Source: Paenibacillus sp. J31TS4 (GTDB lineage: Bacteria > Bacillota > Bacilli > Paenibacillales > NBRC-103111). Taken from it: DNA of 64,000 bases. The notes under the pieces were generated by a model that saw only the letters and a program-made list of their open reading frames with translations, was not told where the DNA came from and did no database searches. Positions within the stretch are counted from its first letter, which is position 1. Each line of letters opens with the position of its first letter. The translations under genes and the position numbers were made by a program. Below are positions 51,544 to 59,925 of the stretch, piece after piece. The stretch is taken from positions 620,001 to 684,000 of the forward strand of contig NZ_BOSI01000001.1 of NCBI RefSeq assembly GCF_018403265.1. The letters run 5' to 3'.

Positions 51544-51753
51544 TCACGATTGCAGAACCGGCCTTCTGGATAAGTTGACAACGATGGGGAGCTGTCTGAC
51601 CTCCATCGACATAGCGGAGCGGCACAACGGGCATTCCGGCTCTTCCACGAATGAAAAATCCGCCCTCATCCAACCATTGCAGCCTTCGTTCGTGCAGGCC
51701 CAGACGGACGTATCGGCCTCCTCCGGAACTTCCACCGGCTTGCGATTGTACAT
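51544..51753 (-). CDS. YdjO-like zinc-binding small protein
   Basis: 69-residue protein beginning MYNRKPVEVPEEADTSVW, with two Cys pairs: CTNEGC (with NGW following) and CPLC. This matches the cold-inducible YdjO family, whose B. subtilis member is also 69 residues. The Cys pairs likely bind zinc. Start ATG at 51753 follows AGAAGGAGGGAG. It lies inside the spoVK element, an unusual cargo. Function unknown in any species. Confidence 0.78.
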   Translation of the reverse strand: MYNRKPVEVPEEADTSVWACTNEGCNGWMRADFSFVEEPECPLCRSAMSMEVRQLPIVVNLSRRPVLQS

Positions 51754-51822
51754 AGTCTCCCTCCTTCTGGCTATGCAGCCGCCTGTACATGTTCGGATGC
51801 GCGGCAATCAGGTGCCCCGTAC

Positions 51823-52650
51823 CTACTTACTATATGCGTTGGAGCTGGACATTATACCCATCTGCCTTCTGCCTCTGCGGGAACGGCTTTCGTCCTGCCT
51901 CCGCGCAGGCTTGTCCGATCCGGGTAGGCGATTTCTATGCTCAGCAAAGCGACTGGCCTCCACTGAACGTACTCCTGACACTTGGAGCCATAGAGAGCCT
52001 GCTTCCGGCTCGTCCCAGCCGCCTGCGGGCTGCCCTTTCCGCTGCGTCTCTCCTGCCTGGACCCTTGTCTCTCCCGAAAGCCAATCGCTGGCTTTGACCA
52101 ACGTATCGATAGCCTCTTTGCCGAAATCCTTTTCTCCTCCGCGGGCAAGGCTATAGGCTTCGTCGATGAACAGCACGCCTCCCATGGCCCGTTTCACAAG
52201 ATCCTTTGTTTTCTGCGCCGTATGGCCGATATATTCTCCCACAAGCTCCGCCCGGTCGCATTCGATGAGATGGCCTTTGGACAGAATGCCCATCTCGAAC
52301 AGCAGCTTAGCCACGATCCGTGCCACGGTCGTCTTGCCGGTGCCAGGATTCCCCTTGAACACCATATGGTAGACGTGGGCATCGTGCTGCAAGCCGGCGT
52401 CTGCCCGGTACTGTTTAATCATGAGAAGCGCATAAATTTCGTAAATCAGCTCTTTTACGTTTTCGAGCCCGATCATCCGGTCAAGTTCCTTGAGCACATC
52501 CGAGAACGGCCGGGAGCCCGGCCGGTTCATACGGGTCAAATCCGTTTCCGGGACCGTCTTCTTGTTGTCCTGTTGGCCCAGTACGATGTGAATCTGACCG
52601 GGATGGCTTGCACCTATGCGTGTTACGGTTGCCGATTGACGCCCACTCAT
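51823..52650 (-). pseudogene. spoVK: 5' part of spoVK running into the element (275-codon truncated product)
   Basis: AAA+ ATPase SpoVK, needed for spore maturation. Codons 1–183 (52650–52102) are genuine Spo[24 protein letters not shown], Walker A GNPGTGKT (100–107), [22 protein letters not shown], Walker [10 protein letters not shown] (159–167) and FGKEAIDT. After that the frame continues for 92 codons into element DNA ([16 protein letters not shown] onwards) up to a stop at 51823, giving a protein without arginine finger or sensor 2. So the vegetative product should be inactive. Start ATG follows GAGGTGATCCGCC. The gap between this and the recombinase is the element. Confidence 0.85.
52102..52106. 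other. Putative attachment core, spoVK 5' side
   Basis: CGTAT on the plus strand, matching 49583–49587. Removal of the DNA between them keeps the spoVK frame. The true core could lie up to 12 nt nearer the element. Confidence 0.5.
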
Positions 52651-52734
52651 GGCGGATCACCTCATACGTTTAAGTGTAACAGTATACGCAGGAGCCCAGA
52701 TTTTGTGCTACAAAAAAAACAATCCCCGGGAGGC

Positions 52735-52765
52735 ATTGTATATTAATGCATTCGAATGTATATTT
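52735..52765 (-). promoter_or_regulatory. Possible sigma-E-type promoter of spoVK
   Basis: Minus-strand AAATATAC (52765–52758), 15 nt, then TATACAAT (52742–52735), resembling a sigma-E promoter (-35 xATATx, -10 CATACAAT). It has no sigma-A -35 at the right place. B. subtilis spoVK is expressed in the mother cell. About 85 nt upstream of the start. Confidence 0.35.
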
Positions 52766-52801
52766 ATAAAATCCTTTCTATTAACGAGGAGGCAAAAGCA
52801 A

Positions 52802-53569
52802 ATGACAAGTAACCCGGTATCGGCAGTACTCATAGCCGAACTCGAGCGGCTGGCCGCCAACACGTGGCCGGCTGCCGAGGTGCAGCCGTACGGACGATGG
52901 CTTCACCGCGCCTCCAAGGGCGTCACCAAACGAGCCAACAGTGTACTGACCGCAGGGCTTCCTCCCGAGTCGAAAGATTGGTACGCGGAGGCCTGCCGAT
53001 TCTACAACGAGCGCAGCCTGCCTGTCCGGTTCCATATCAGCCCGGCCACTCCCCCTTATGTCGATCGCTTCCTGGAGAGCCGCGGGTTCCTTCGGGAGGC
53101 CGAAACGGTCGTGATGACGGGCGATCCTCGTCAAGCACTCGACCGGCTGCCTGAGGATCCAGGGGGCTGGGAAGCCTTGATCCATACCGAACCGACGCCT
53201 GCCTGGATGGAGTCCTTCCTTGCCTTTGGTCATCCTTATGAACATCGGGACGTCTATGAAGTCATCTTCGGAGCCATCGGCCCGGCAAAATGCTTCCTGG
53301 AGCTCAAAAGAGACGGCGTTCCCGTAGGCGTCGGCACAGCGGTTGTCGAGAACGGCTGGGCCGGCTTCGTGAACATAGCCGCAGACGAATCGGTCCGGCG
53401 GCAGGGAGTCGGCAGCCGGATCGTCTCGGAGCTGATCCGTTGGAGCCTCGGGCAGGGCGCCGAGCGCCTGTACCTGCAGGTCGTTGCCGACAACGAGCCC
53501 GCTGTCCGCCTGTATAGCAAAGCCGGATACCGCGAGCTCTACCGCTATCACTACCGCAGCCTGCCCTAG
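52802..53569 (+). CDS. GNAT family N-acetyltransferase
   Basis: 255-residue protein with a GNAT domain in its C-terminal half: the acetyl-CoA loop is VRRQGVGSRIVSELI (about residues 199–213), with the following YLQVVADNEPAVRLYSKAGY motif typical of the fold. The N-terminal half has a second, diverged GNAT-like repeat (LPVRFHISPATPPYVDRFLESRGF). The acceptor substrate is unknown. Start ATG is preceded by GAGGAGGCAAAAGCA. It diverges from spoVK. Confidence 0.82.
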   Translation: MTSNPVSAVLIAELERLAANTWPAAEVQPYGRWLHRASKGVTKRANSVLTAGLPPESKDWYAEACRFYNERSLPVRFHISPATPPYVDRFLESRGFLREAETVVMTGDPRQALDRLPEDPGGWEALIHTEPTPAWMESFLAFGHPYEHRDVYEVIFGAIGPAKCFLELKRDGVPVGVGTAVVENGWAGFVNIAADESVRRQGVGSRIVSELIRWSLGQGAERLYLQVVADNEPAVRLYSKAGYRELYRYHYRSLP

Positions 53570-53573
53570 CGAA

Positions 53574-54260
53574 TCAGGGCATGCTTGCACGATCCGCCCT
53601 TACGTCTGCCGGGAGGCGCAGCCTCTGGGCCGTCCATTTGGTGTAGGCGAGGGTCTCCCGTGCACGGTGCCAATACATATTCATGACCCGGGAATCGACC
53701 GGGTACAGCTGTACGTCCGCAAGTCCCGCCGCCCGGGCCATCTCCAACGCCCGGGCACCATGATAAGTATGGGTGACCACAATGGCGCGGATCCAGCCTC
53801 TCTCCTCCATCAAGCGTCGGCTGAACGCGACGTTCTGCAGCGTATTGCGGGCTTGATCCTCCGGAACTACCGCTTCCTCCGGTATCCCCTGCTGCAACAG
53901 ATAGCGCTTCATTCCTTCCGCTTCGGATACGGTCGCACCGTTCGTATCTAGACCACCACTGACGATGATTGCCTTCACCAGCCCCTGCTTGTACAGCCGG
54001 ACTCCCCCGTCCAAACGCTCCTGCAGACCGGGACTCGGCCAATCGTTCCATAGAGCGGCCCCCAGCACGATAGCGGCGTCGGCGGCCGTCCATTCCTTCA
54101 CGCTCTCGGCCCGGAAGATCCTCCACTGCACATACGCCGTCCAGATGAGGCCCAAGACCGCTAGACCCAGCATCACACGAATCGTCCATTTGAGCCATGG
54201 CCGGTTACGGGTCCGGTCTAGAGAATTCCCCCGTCTTCCTCTGCCCGTTCCTCCCAACAT
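53574..54260 (-). CDS. YdcF/ElyC-type DUF218 membrane protein
   Basis: 228-residue protein with one N-terminal membrane helix (about 25–48) and a DUF218 domain: DAAIVLGAALWNDWPSP, VSGGLDTNG, SEAEGMKRYLLQQGIP and VVTHTYHGARALEMARAAG. DUF218 proteins such as ElyC/SanA affect envelope integrity; biochemical activity is unsettled. It overlaps the end of the hydrolase gene by 43 nt and is the last gene of that pair. The 3' end almost meets the convergent GNAT gene (4 nt between stops). Confidence 0.82.
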   Translation of the reverse strand: MLGGTGRGRRGNSLDRTRNRPWLKWTIRVMLGLAVLGLIWTAYVQWRIFRAESVKEWTAADAAIVLGAALWNDWPSPGLQERLDGGVRLYKQGLVKAIIVSGGLDTNGATVSEAEGMKRYLLQQGIPEEAVVPEDQARNTLQNVAFSRRLMEERGWIRAIVVTHTYHGARALEMARAAGLADVQLYPVDSRVMNMYWHRARETLAYTKWTAQRLRLPADVRADRASMP

Positions 54261-55000
54261 CCCCTTGCTGATTCCTCCTTCTCCGCTGCTTCAAACTCCG
54301 GCGGCACGGACTGAGTAGAACCAACTCCGTCCCCTTCGGGCTGGTCCAAAAAAACCTTCACCTGGTGGAACAGAAGCTCCGCTTCCTGATCCAGGCAGAG
54401 CAGGTGGCCGGAGCGAGGGAGATAGAGAAGCTCCTTGTCGCCCGGCAGCCAATGATAAAGCAGCCGTCCGCTGATCGGGTGCACGATGGGGTCGGTCTTG
54501 CCTTGCACCACCAGCACCGGCTGCCGGATACGTGAAAGTTGGGGACGAAGCTCCTTGGCCAGCCGGAGGAATTGGACGACCGCATGCGCAGGCGTCCGCT
54601 CCTTGACGGGCAGCTTGCTGAACGAGGCTCCTCTCCACCGCTCGACGGCCGCCCGGACGAAACGCGTTGGGCTGACGTAGACGATCGGCGTGCCGAGCAG
54701 CACGAGCCGCCTCACTCGCAGCCGGTTCGCGGCGTAGGCGGCCAGCAGCCCGCCCATGCTGAAGCCGACCAGGTCGAATGTCCCGTACTGCTGCTCCAGC
54801 CGCCGCCCCTCCTTCATGACGGCATCCAGCCACTCGCGCCGATGCACGGTTCGGAGGCCAACGAGCCGTTCATCATGGCCAGGCAGCCGGGGCGTCCGGA
54901 CGGCGTAGCCGTGCAGCATGAGTTCTTTCGCCAGCGGCTGTACTTCGTACGGCCCCCCTGTAAAGCCGTGCAGCAGCAAGCATGCTTTTGAGGAAGCCAT
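54218..55000 (-). CDS. Alpha/beta hydrolase (carboxylesterase-like)
   Basis: 260-residue serine hydrolase. Oxyanion motif LLLHGFTGGPYE; nucleophile in GFSMGG (about residue 85); Asp in VVQGKTDPIVHP; His in PRSGHLLCLD. The core resembles Bacillus carboxylesterase Est30. The C-terminal 40 residues are acidic and disordered-looking. ATG at 55000 follows GGGGGAGG; upstream ATGs at 55018 and 55045 are less good. Natural substrate unknown. Confidence 0.85.
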   Translation of the reverse strand: MASSKACLLLHGFTGGPYEVQPLAKELMLHGYAVRTPRLPGHDERLVGLRTVHRREWLDAVMKEGRRLEQQYGTFDLVGFSMGGLLAAYAANRLRVRRLVLLGTPIVYVSPTRFVRAAVERWRGASFSKLPVKERTPAHAVVQFLRLAKELRPQLSRIRQPVLVVQGKTDPIVHPISGRLLYHWLPGDKELLYLPRSGHLLCLDQEAELLFHQVKVFLDQPEGDGVGSTQSVPPEFEAAEKEESARGCWEERAEEDGGIL

Positions 55001-55056
55001 CGGTTTTCCTCCCCCCATTCTCGCAAGATCAGCCGTTGCGTACAATCCGGGAAAGG

Positions 55057-55089
55057 AAAGCGGCAGAGCGTCTGACCACTCTGCCGCTT
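55057..55089 (-). terminator. Terminator of the cyclophilin gene
   Basis: AAGCGGCAGAG pairs with CTCTGCCGCTT around an 11-nt loop, followed on the minus strand by TCCTTTCC. 28 nt beyond the stop. Confidence 0.7.
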
Positions 55090-55116
55090 CTCCCGGTGCC
55101 GCTCGGCTGCCGAAGC

Positions 55117-55842
55117 TTATTTCTCGACAATGGTCACCTTCTGGATAACCACCTTCTCGGTCGGCATGCTCGGACTTCTATCGTTGCTCTGCGGGTTAAT
55201 CTTAACCGGTGTCTGGGCGATCTTGGTGACGGTGTCCATTCCCTCCACCACTTTGCCGAAAATCGAATAATTCGGTCTCTGGTTCAGACTCTTGCTGTCC
55301 TCCCCTGTGCAGATGAAGAACTGGCTGCCGTTCGTGTTCTTGCCGGAATTGGCCATCGCCACGATCCCAGGCTCATAGCTGAAGCCGGTATTCAGCTCGT
55401 CCTCGAACTTGTAGCCGGGGCCGCCCATGCCGGTCCCGGTCGGATCGCCGGTCTGGACCATGAACGTATCGATGATCCGGTGAAACGTAATGTTCTCGAA
55501 GAAGCCCTGTTTGCTCAGAAAGACGAAATTGTTGACCGTCTTGGGCGCCTGCTTGGCGAATAGCTCGATTTTGAACGAGCCCTTATTCGTCTGGACCTCT
55601 GCCGTATAGGACTTGTTGACGTCAATCTGCATCTCCGGCGGCTTGCTCCAGCTCTTGGCTTGTCCGGCGGGAGAAGCGCTTGGGCTGGCCGCGGACGAGC
55701 TCGTCGGCTGGGGAGAGGAGGACGGCGACGACGATGCCGCCTGGTTCCCGGAGCTGCCGTTGCCGCATGCGCTGATGAGCAGGGATGCCGCTCCGACCAG
55801 CAGGAGGGAACGGATGGCGGGAAGGCTGGTGCGACTCTTCAT
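55117..55842 (-). CDS. Lipoprotein cyclophilin-type peptidyl-prolyl isomerase
   Basis: 241-residue extracytoplasmic foldase. The signal peptide ends in a lipobox (LLISAC, Cys26), then a Ser/Pro/Ala-rich linker of about 40 residues and a cyclophilin domain: FHRIIDTFMVQTGDPTGTGMGGPGY, NTNGSQFFICT and YSIFGKVVEGMDTV. Active-site Arg (FHRI), Phe/Met/Gln (FMVQ) are present. It should be anchored outside the membrane and help fold secreted proteins. Start ATG at 55842 has AGGAGTAACCATCGA upstream; next to PBP1A. Confidence 0.9.
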   Translation of the reverse strand: MKSRTSLPAIRSLLLVGAASLLISACGNGSSGNQAASSSPSSSPQPTSSSAASPSASPAGQAKSWSKPPEMQIDVNKSYTAEVQTNKGSFKIELFAKQAPKTVNNFVFLSKQGFFENITFHRIIDTFMVQTGDPTGTGMGGPGYKFEDELNTGFSYEPGIVAMANSGKNTNGSQFFICTGEDSKSLNQRPNYSIFGKVVEGMDTVTKIAQTPVKINPQSNDRSPSMPTEKVVIQKVTIVEK

Positions 55843-55950
55843 TCGATGGTTACTCCTATTCTGATGAAATGTGATAGCGCCATTATACCATAGCGTCTTT
55901 CTGCCTCTCAACGAGGAGCGTCCTGCGGCGCTGGACGGTGCCATAGACAA

Positions 55951-55986
55951 CAAAAACCATCCGGCTGTCCAATGACAGCCGGATGG
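55951..55986 (-). terminator. Terminator of the PBP1A gene
   Basis: CCATCCGGCTGTC and GACAGCCGGATGG around a 4-nt loop, followed by TTTTTG on the minus strand; 26 nt past the stop. Confidence 0.85.
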
Positions 55987-56011
55987 CAGATTTGTCTATG
56001 AAGCTGGCGTT

Positions 56012-58504
56012 CTACAAGCCCCGAGGACGATTAGCTCCCTCGCCCCCCGCTGCAGGCTCACCTGAAGCGGGAGGGGCCGTAGGGGTTGGAGACGGTGTAG
56101 ACTGGCCGGGACGTTCCGTCTGACTGCCGCCCGACGGCGAGGGCCCGCCCGGACGGGCGCTGCCTTCGCCTGGCGTAGGTGTCGGCCGGATGGAGCTAGA
56201 CGGAACCGGTCGCCCGTCCGTTGCCCCCGGCGATCCGCTCGGCTCCACGAGGCCGGACGGAGTCGGTGTCGGCGTCGCAGCACCCAGCGATACCGTTACC
56301 TTGACGGCGTTCGACTTGCCGCCGGATTGGTCAAGGCTCGGCGAGTATGATTCCACGTAATATTCGTAGGTATCGCCTGGCTCGATGGCGATATCGTTCA
56401 CGGTCGTGCCGGTCAGCTCGGTCAGCGGGCTGAACGACATTTCTTTGGAGCCTTTCCGGAACACTTTGTACAGCACGTCGCTTCCTTCCACCGCCGACCA
56501 GGTCAGCTTGATCGAGCGGCTGCCTTCCTGGTATTCGCCGTTCAGGTCGTTGACCGGCTGGATCTGTTCCACTACCTTCTTCGGTTCCTCGATGCCCGCC
56601 GGCTTAGGGAATACCTTCGCAGGCACCTTCGCAAGTCCCTTGGTCATGATTTCCTTGAACAAGGCGGCGGGTGCCCCGCTCTTGAGCGTGACGTAGTGCT
56701 TCGGATCCGGCTTGTCGAAGCCCATCCAGATCGCGCCCGTCCATTCCGGCGTATACCCGGCGAACCAGAGATCGCGGTAGTACTGCTCAAGTCCTTTCAT
56801 GACCTCCTGCGTGGAGCCGGTCTTGCCCGCTACCGGGCGGTTCATCGCCGCGCTGAAGCCCGTGCCGCCCGGCTCGATGACGCTCTTCATCAGTTCGGTC
56901 ATGTAGTAGGCTGTCTTCTCGCTCATGACGCGCTTGCCCTTGTCTTCCTTAAAGGCCGCCACGGTGCCGCCCGAGGCGTTCACGATCTTGGTGATCGCAT
57001 GAGACTTCATCATGACGCCGCCGTTGGCGAAGGCGCCATAGGCCTGCGCCATCTGGAGCGGCGACACGCCGCGGTTCATCCCTCCGAGGGCGATCGCCAG
57101 GTTGTTGTCCTCGTCGGTAAACTGGATGCCCAGTCCTTCGGCGAACTGCTTCGCCCGCTTGAGGCCGATCTCGTTCAGCAGCCATACGGCAGGCTGGTTG
57201 ATCGACAGTTTGATAGCCTCTCGCATCGATACCTCGCCGCGGTACTTGTTGTCGTAGTTTCGAGGCGAATAGCCGTTGTACGACTGCTTCTCGTCCTTAA
57301 GCATCGAGTTCGGACCGAACTTGCCGCTCTCGAGCGCCGGCGCATAGCTGATGATCGGCTTGAACGAGGATCCCGGCTGCCGGAGATCCAGAGCGCGGTT
57401 GCGGCCCTTGGTCTCGTAATCCCGGCCTCCGATCATGGCTACGATACCGCCGGTCCGGTGATCCGTAATGACCATGCTGCTCTGCATAATCTGCTCGTCG
57501 ACATCCTTCTGGAAGAACTTGCTGTTCGCGTACGCCGTTTCCATCGCCTGTTGGGCGTCGGCGTTCATGGTCGTGTAGATCTTGTAGCCGCCGCGGCGCA
57601 GCTTATCCTCTTCGATGTTGTATTGGTCGCTCGCTTCCTGCATGACGTAGTCGATGTACGTCAGGAATCTCTGCTTGGTTCCGTCGGATTCCGTCTGCTT
57701 CGGCGGCACGTAATCGACCGCTGCGGCTTCCTTGGCCTGCTGCTCGCTAATGTAGCCCTGCTGTTGCATTAGCGTCAGCACGACGGCCCGGCGCTCCTTG
57801 GATTTGTCCGGATTGTTCAGCGGAGAATACGTATTCGGCGCCTTGGGCATCGCCGCGAGCGTAGCGATCTGCCACAGCTTCAGCTCGTTCAGATCGGAGA
57901 CGCCGAACAGCCGCTTCGAAGCCAGCTTGACGCCGTAATCCCCGTGACCGAAGTAGATCCGGTTCAGGTACATCGTCATAATCTCTTCCTTCGATTTTTG
58001 CTGCTCGAGCGCAATGGCGATAGAAACCTCCGTCGCTTTACGGAAGACGGTCTTGTCAGCGCTCAGGAAGATGTTCTTGGCCAGCTGCTGGGTGATCGTG
58101 CTGCCGCCCTCCGCTGCCGACCGCTGCAGAATGTCCTTGTATAAGGCACGCCCAATCGCGTACAGGTCGACGCCGGAATGCTCGGCGAACCGCTTGTCCT
58201 CGGTCGCGATGAAGGCGTTCGCCAGAAGCGGTGGAATCTGCTGCTGCGTGACAACCTCCGGCGTCTTGTTGTTGATTTTGGTGACTTCGTTGCCAGCTGC
58301 ATCCAGCAGCACGGTAGGCTCCGACAGCTCCAGCTTGTCGGCCTGCTCCGTCAGGATCCGCTGGCCCGTATAGATGATGGCCAGATAGCCGGCCAAGCCC
58401 ACGATGATCGCAATCGCCCCTGCGATCAGGAGGCCGACCAATACCGTTTTCCCGGTATTCCGGCGTTTCTTGGCTGGTTTTTTCTTCGTTGACTGTTCCG
58501 CCAT
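56012..58504 (-). CDS. ponA: Class A penicillin-binding protein 1A
   Basis: 830-residue bifunctional peptidoglycan synthase. Parts: basic cytosolic tail, membrane helix (20–45), GT51 glycosyltransferase (about 60–240, catalytic Glu102 in IATEDKRFAEH and GGSTITQQLAKN), transpeptidase (about 330–620) with SxxK at Ser379–Lys382, the SxN motif LSINQPA and the KTG motif AGKTGSTQ. After that come a fibronectin type III domain (about 655–750) and a Pro/Ser/Thr/Gly-rich tail of about 80 residues that probably spans into the wall. ATG follows TAGTGGGGGGACAAC. Confidence 0.93.
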   Translation of the reverse strand: MAEQSTKKKPAKKRRNTGKTVLVGLLIAGAIAIIVGLAGYLAIIYTGQRILTEQADKLELSEPTVLLDAAGNEVTKINNKTPEVVTQQQIPPLLANAFIATEDKRFAEHSGVDLYAIGRALYKDILQRSAAEGGSTITQQLAKNIFLSADKTVFRKATEVSIAIALEQQKSKEEIMTMYLNRIYFGHGDYGVKLASKRLFGVSDLNELKLWQIATLAAMPKAPNTYSPLNNPDKSKERRAVVLTLMQQQGYISEQQAKEAAAVDYVPPKQTESDGTKQRFLTYIDYVMQEASDQYNIEEDKLRRGGYKIYTTMNADAQQAMETAYANSKFFQKDVDEQIMQSSMVITDHRTGGIVAMIGGRDYETKGRNRALDLRQPGSSFKPIISYAPALESGKFGPNSMLKDEKQSYNGYSPRNYDNKYRGEVSMREAIKLSINQPAVWLLNEIGLKRAKQFAEGLGIQFTDEDNNLAIALGGMNRGVSPLQMAQAYGAFANGGVMMKSHAITKIVNASGGTVAAFKEDKGKRVMSEKTAYYMTELMKSVIEPGGTGFSAAMNRPVAGKTGSTQEVMKGLEQYYRDLWFAGYTPEWTGAIWMGFDKPDPKHYVTLKSGAPAALFKEIMTKGLAKVPAKVFPKPAGIEEPKKVVEQIQPVNDLNGEYQEGSRSIKLTWSAVEGSDVLYKVFRKGSKEMSFSPLTELTGTTVNDIAIEPGDTYEYYVESYSPSLDQSGGKSNAVKVTVSLGAATPTPTPSGLVEPSGSPGATDGRPVPSSSIRPTPTPGEGSARPGGPSPSGGSQTERPGQSTPSPTPTAPPASGEPAAGGEGANRPRGL

Positions 58505-58566
58505 GTTGTCCCCCCACTATCCAGAATGGCTTCTCTCTCTACACTACAATAATAAACATAATCCAT

Positions 58567-58613
58567 AAAAAAGAACAACCCGAGCGGCAGCCGTGCCAAG
58601 CCGGGTTGTTCTT
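58567..58613 (-). terminator. Terminator of hfq
   Basis: On the minus strand AAGAACAACCCGG pairs with CGGGTTGTTCTT, with an inner GGC/GCC stem, followed by TTTTTATGG. 36 nt beyond the hfq stop. Confidence 0.8.
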
Positions 58614-58648
58614 CTGAAATCGGATACATTGCCACAGCAACGGCAAGT

Positions 58649-58888
58649 TTAGTGGTCTCCGGAGTCCTGCTGCAGGAAGGAAACCGGGCGAAGGGGCGTA
58701 AACGTCGAGATGGCGTGCTTGTAGACCATCTGCTGTTTGCCGTCGCTGTCGATGATAATCGTAAAGTTGTCAAAGGCTTTGATCAATCCGCGGATCTGGA
58801 ACCCGTTCGTTAAGTAGACGGTGACCGGGACGCTTTCTTTGCGCAGAGAGTTCAAAAAGTTGTCCTGAATGTTAATCGATTTGTTCAT
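58649..58888 (-). CDS. hfq: RNA chaperone Hfq
   Basis: 79-residue Sm-like protein that forms a hexamer and binds small RNAs and mRNA tails. Sm1 motif [20 protein letters not shown] with [17 protein letters not shown]; Sm2 is YKHAIST. C-terminal tail is short. The ATG at 58888 has AAGGGGG upstream; a GTG directly before it could also be used. Lies downstream of miaA as in most bacteria. Confidence 0.95.
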   Translation of the reverse strand: MNKSINIQDNFLNSLRKESVPVTVYLTNGFQIRGLIKAFDNFTIIIDSDGKQQMVYKHAISTFTPLRPVSFLQQDSGDH

Positions 58889-58974
58889 CACTGGGGCCCC
58901 CTTCGGAATATGAACGTCTGCCTCGATGTGTTCGCTAAACGTTTCTATTGTTCAGAACTATATTCCCTGTCCGG

Positions 58975-59925
58975 CTATAACTTTCCTGCTATTATAGCAT
59001 GTATTATTTGCAATTGCTGAGGAAAATTTACCTGCTCCGTGACGTCCACCCAGTGAATATCGGGCATGTGCCGGAACCAGGACAGCTGCCGTTTGGCGAA
59101 GCGGCGGGTGCTTTTTTTCAGCAGCGCCACCGCGTCGTTCAGCGTCAGCTCTCCCCGCAAATAAGCGGCGATTTCCTTGTAGCCGAGCCCTTGCATGGAC
59201 ACGAGAGAGTCCGCGTAGCCGGCCTCCCGCAATCTCCTAACCTCTTGGACGAGTCCCTCTTCCATCATCTGGTCGACCCGGCGCTCGATCCGCTCGTACA
59301 GCAGAGCGCGGTCCATCGTCAGTCCGACCAGACACAGATCGTACAGAGGCTCTTTGGTCTGGCCGGCCAGATGCTCGGACAGCGGCACGCCGGTCAAATG
59401 GGCGACCTCGAGGGCGCGGATGACCCGCCTCGTATCGTTCGGATGCAGCTTGGCCGCCGTGGCGGGATCGGTGGCGGCAAGACGGGTGTGCAGCGCTCCG
59501 GCGCCATGCTCCAGCGCGAACCGATGCTGCTCCTCGCGGAACGCTTCGTCCGAGCCCGCTTCCGTGAACCGGTAATCATAGCAGAGCGACTCGATATAGA
59601 GTCCCGTTCCGCCGACGACCATGGGCAGCCGGCCTCGATCCGCAATTGCCTGGATTTCCCGGCGCGCCGTCTCCTGAAAATCGGCGACCGAGAACGGCTC
59701 GTCCGGGTCCAGAATGTCGATCATATGATGGGGGACGAGCCGCCTCTCCTCGGGCGTTGCCTTGGCTGTCCCGATATCCATGCCGCGGTAGACCTGCATG
59801 GAATCGCCCGAGACGATCTCGCCCCCGTATGTCTGGGCGAGGCTCAGACTGAGCCGGGTCTTGCCGGAAGCGGTCGGGCCGAGCAGGACGAGCAGCTTGG
59901 TTCTCCCGGACTGCTTCTTCGTCAT
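58975..59925 (-). CDS. miaA: tRNA dimethylallyltransferase MiaA
   Basis: 316-residue enzyme that adds the dimethylallyl group to A37 of tRNAs reading UNN codons. P-loop GPTASGKT at 16–23, DSMQVYRGMDIGTAK, DILDPDEPFSVADF, VGGTGLY, and the tRNA-binding QGLGYKEIAAYL and STRRFAKRQLSWFR. The ATG overlaps the methyltransferase stop by 4 nt (ATGA), and hfq follows 86 nt downstream. Length is standard. Confidence 0.95.
   Translation of the reverse strand: MTKKQSGRTKLLVLLGPTASGKTRLSLSLAQTYGGEIVSGDSMQVYRGMDIGTAKATPEERRLVPHHMIDILDPDEPFSVADFQETARREIQAIADRGRLPMVVGGTGLYIESLCYDYRFTEAGSDEAFREEQHRFALEHGAGALHTRLAATDPATAAKLHPNDTRRVIRALEVAHLTGVPLSEHLAGQTKEPLYDLCLVGLTMDRALLYERIERRVDQMMEEGLVQEVRRLREAGYADSLVSMQGLGYKEIAAYLRGELTLNDAVALLKKSTRRFAKRQLSWFRHMPDIHWVDVTEQVNFPQQLQIIHAIIAGKL

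Larger units (their letters stand above)
49583..52101. mobile_element. Skin-like intervening element in spoVK
   Basis: 2,519-bp block between the two spoVK parts, encoding a large serine recombinase, an 83-codon ORF and a YdjO-like protein. Both junctions hold CGTAT (49583–49587 and 52102–52106), and the coding registers align over DTLVKA (5' part) and HTIAKA (3' part), 10 of 15 bases being the same. Crossover at ACG, CAA or GC within that window all restore the same frame and a 319-residue SpoVK. Known analogues interrupt sigK, spsM and gerE in other spore formers. No phage structural genes are present, so it is a minimal element. Excision has not been shown here. Confidence 0.82.

Noticed and set aside
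51852-52148. 98-codon minus-strand ORF over the spoVK junction
   Set aside because: It is out of frame with SpoVK, has no ribosome site and arises from the overlap of spoVK and element DNA.
49172-52650. Plain decay of spoVK (pseudogene by insertion)
   Set aside because: Both parts keep frame and conserved residues, and the insert encodes a full recombinase, so programmed excision is the better reading, though unproven.
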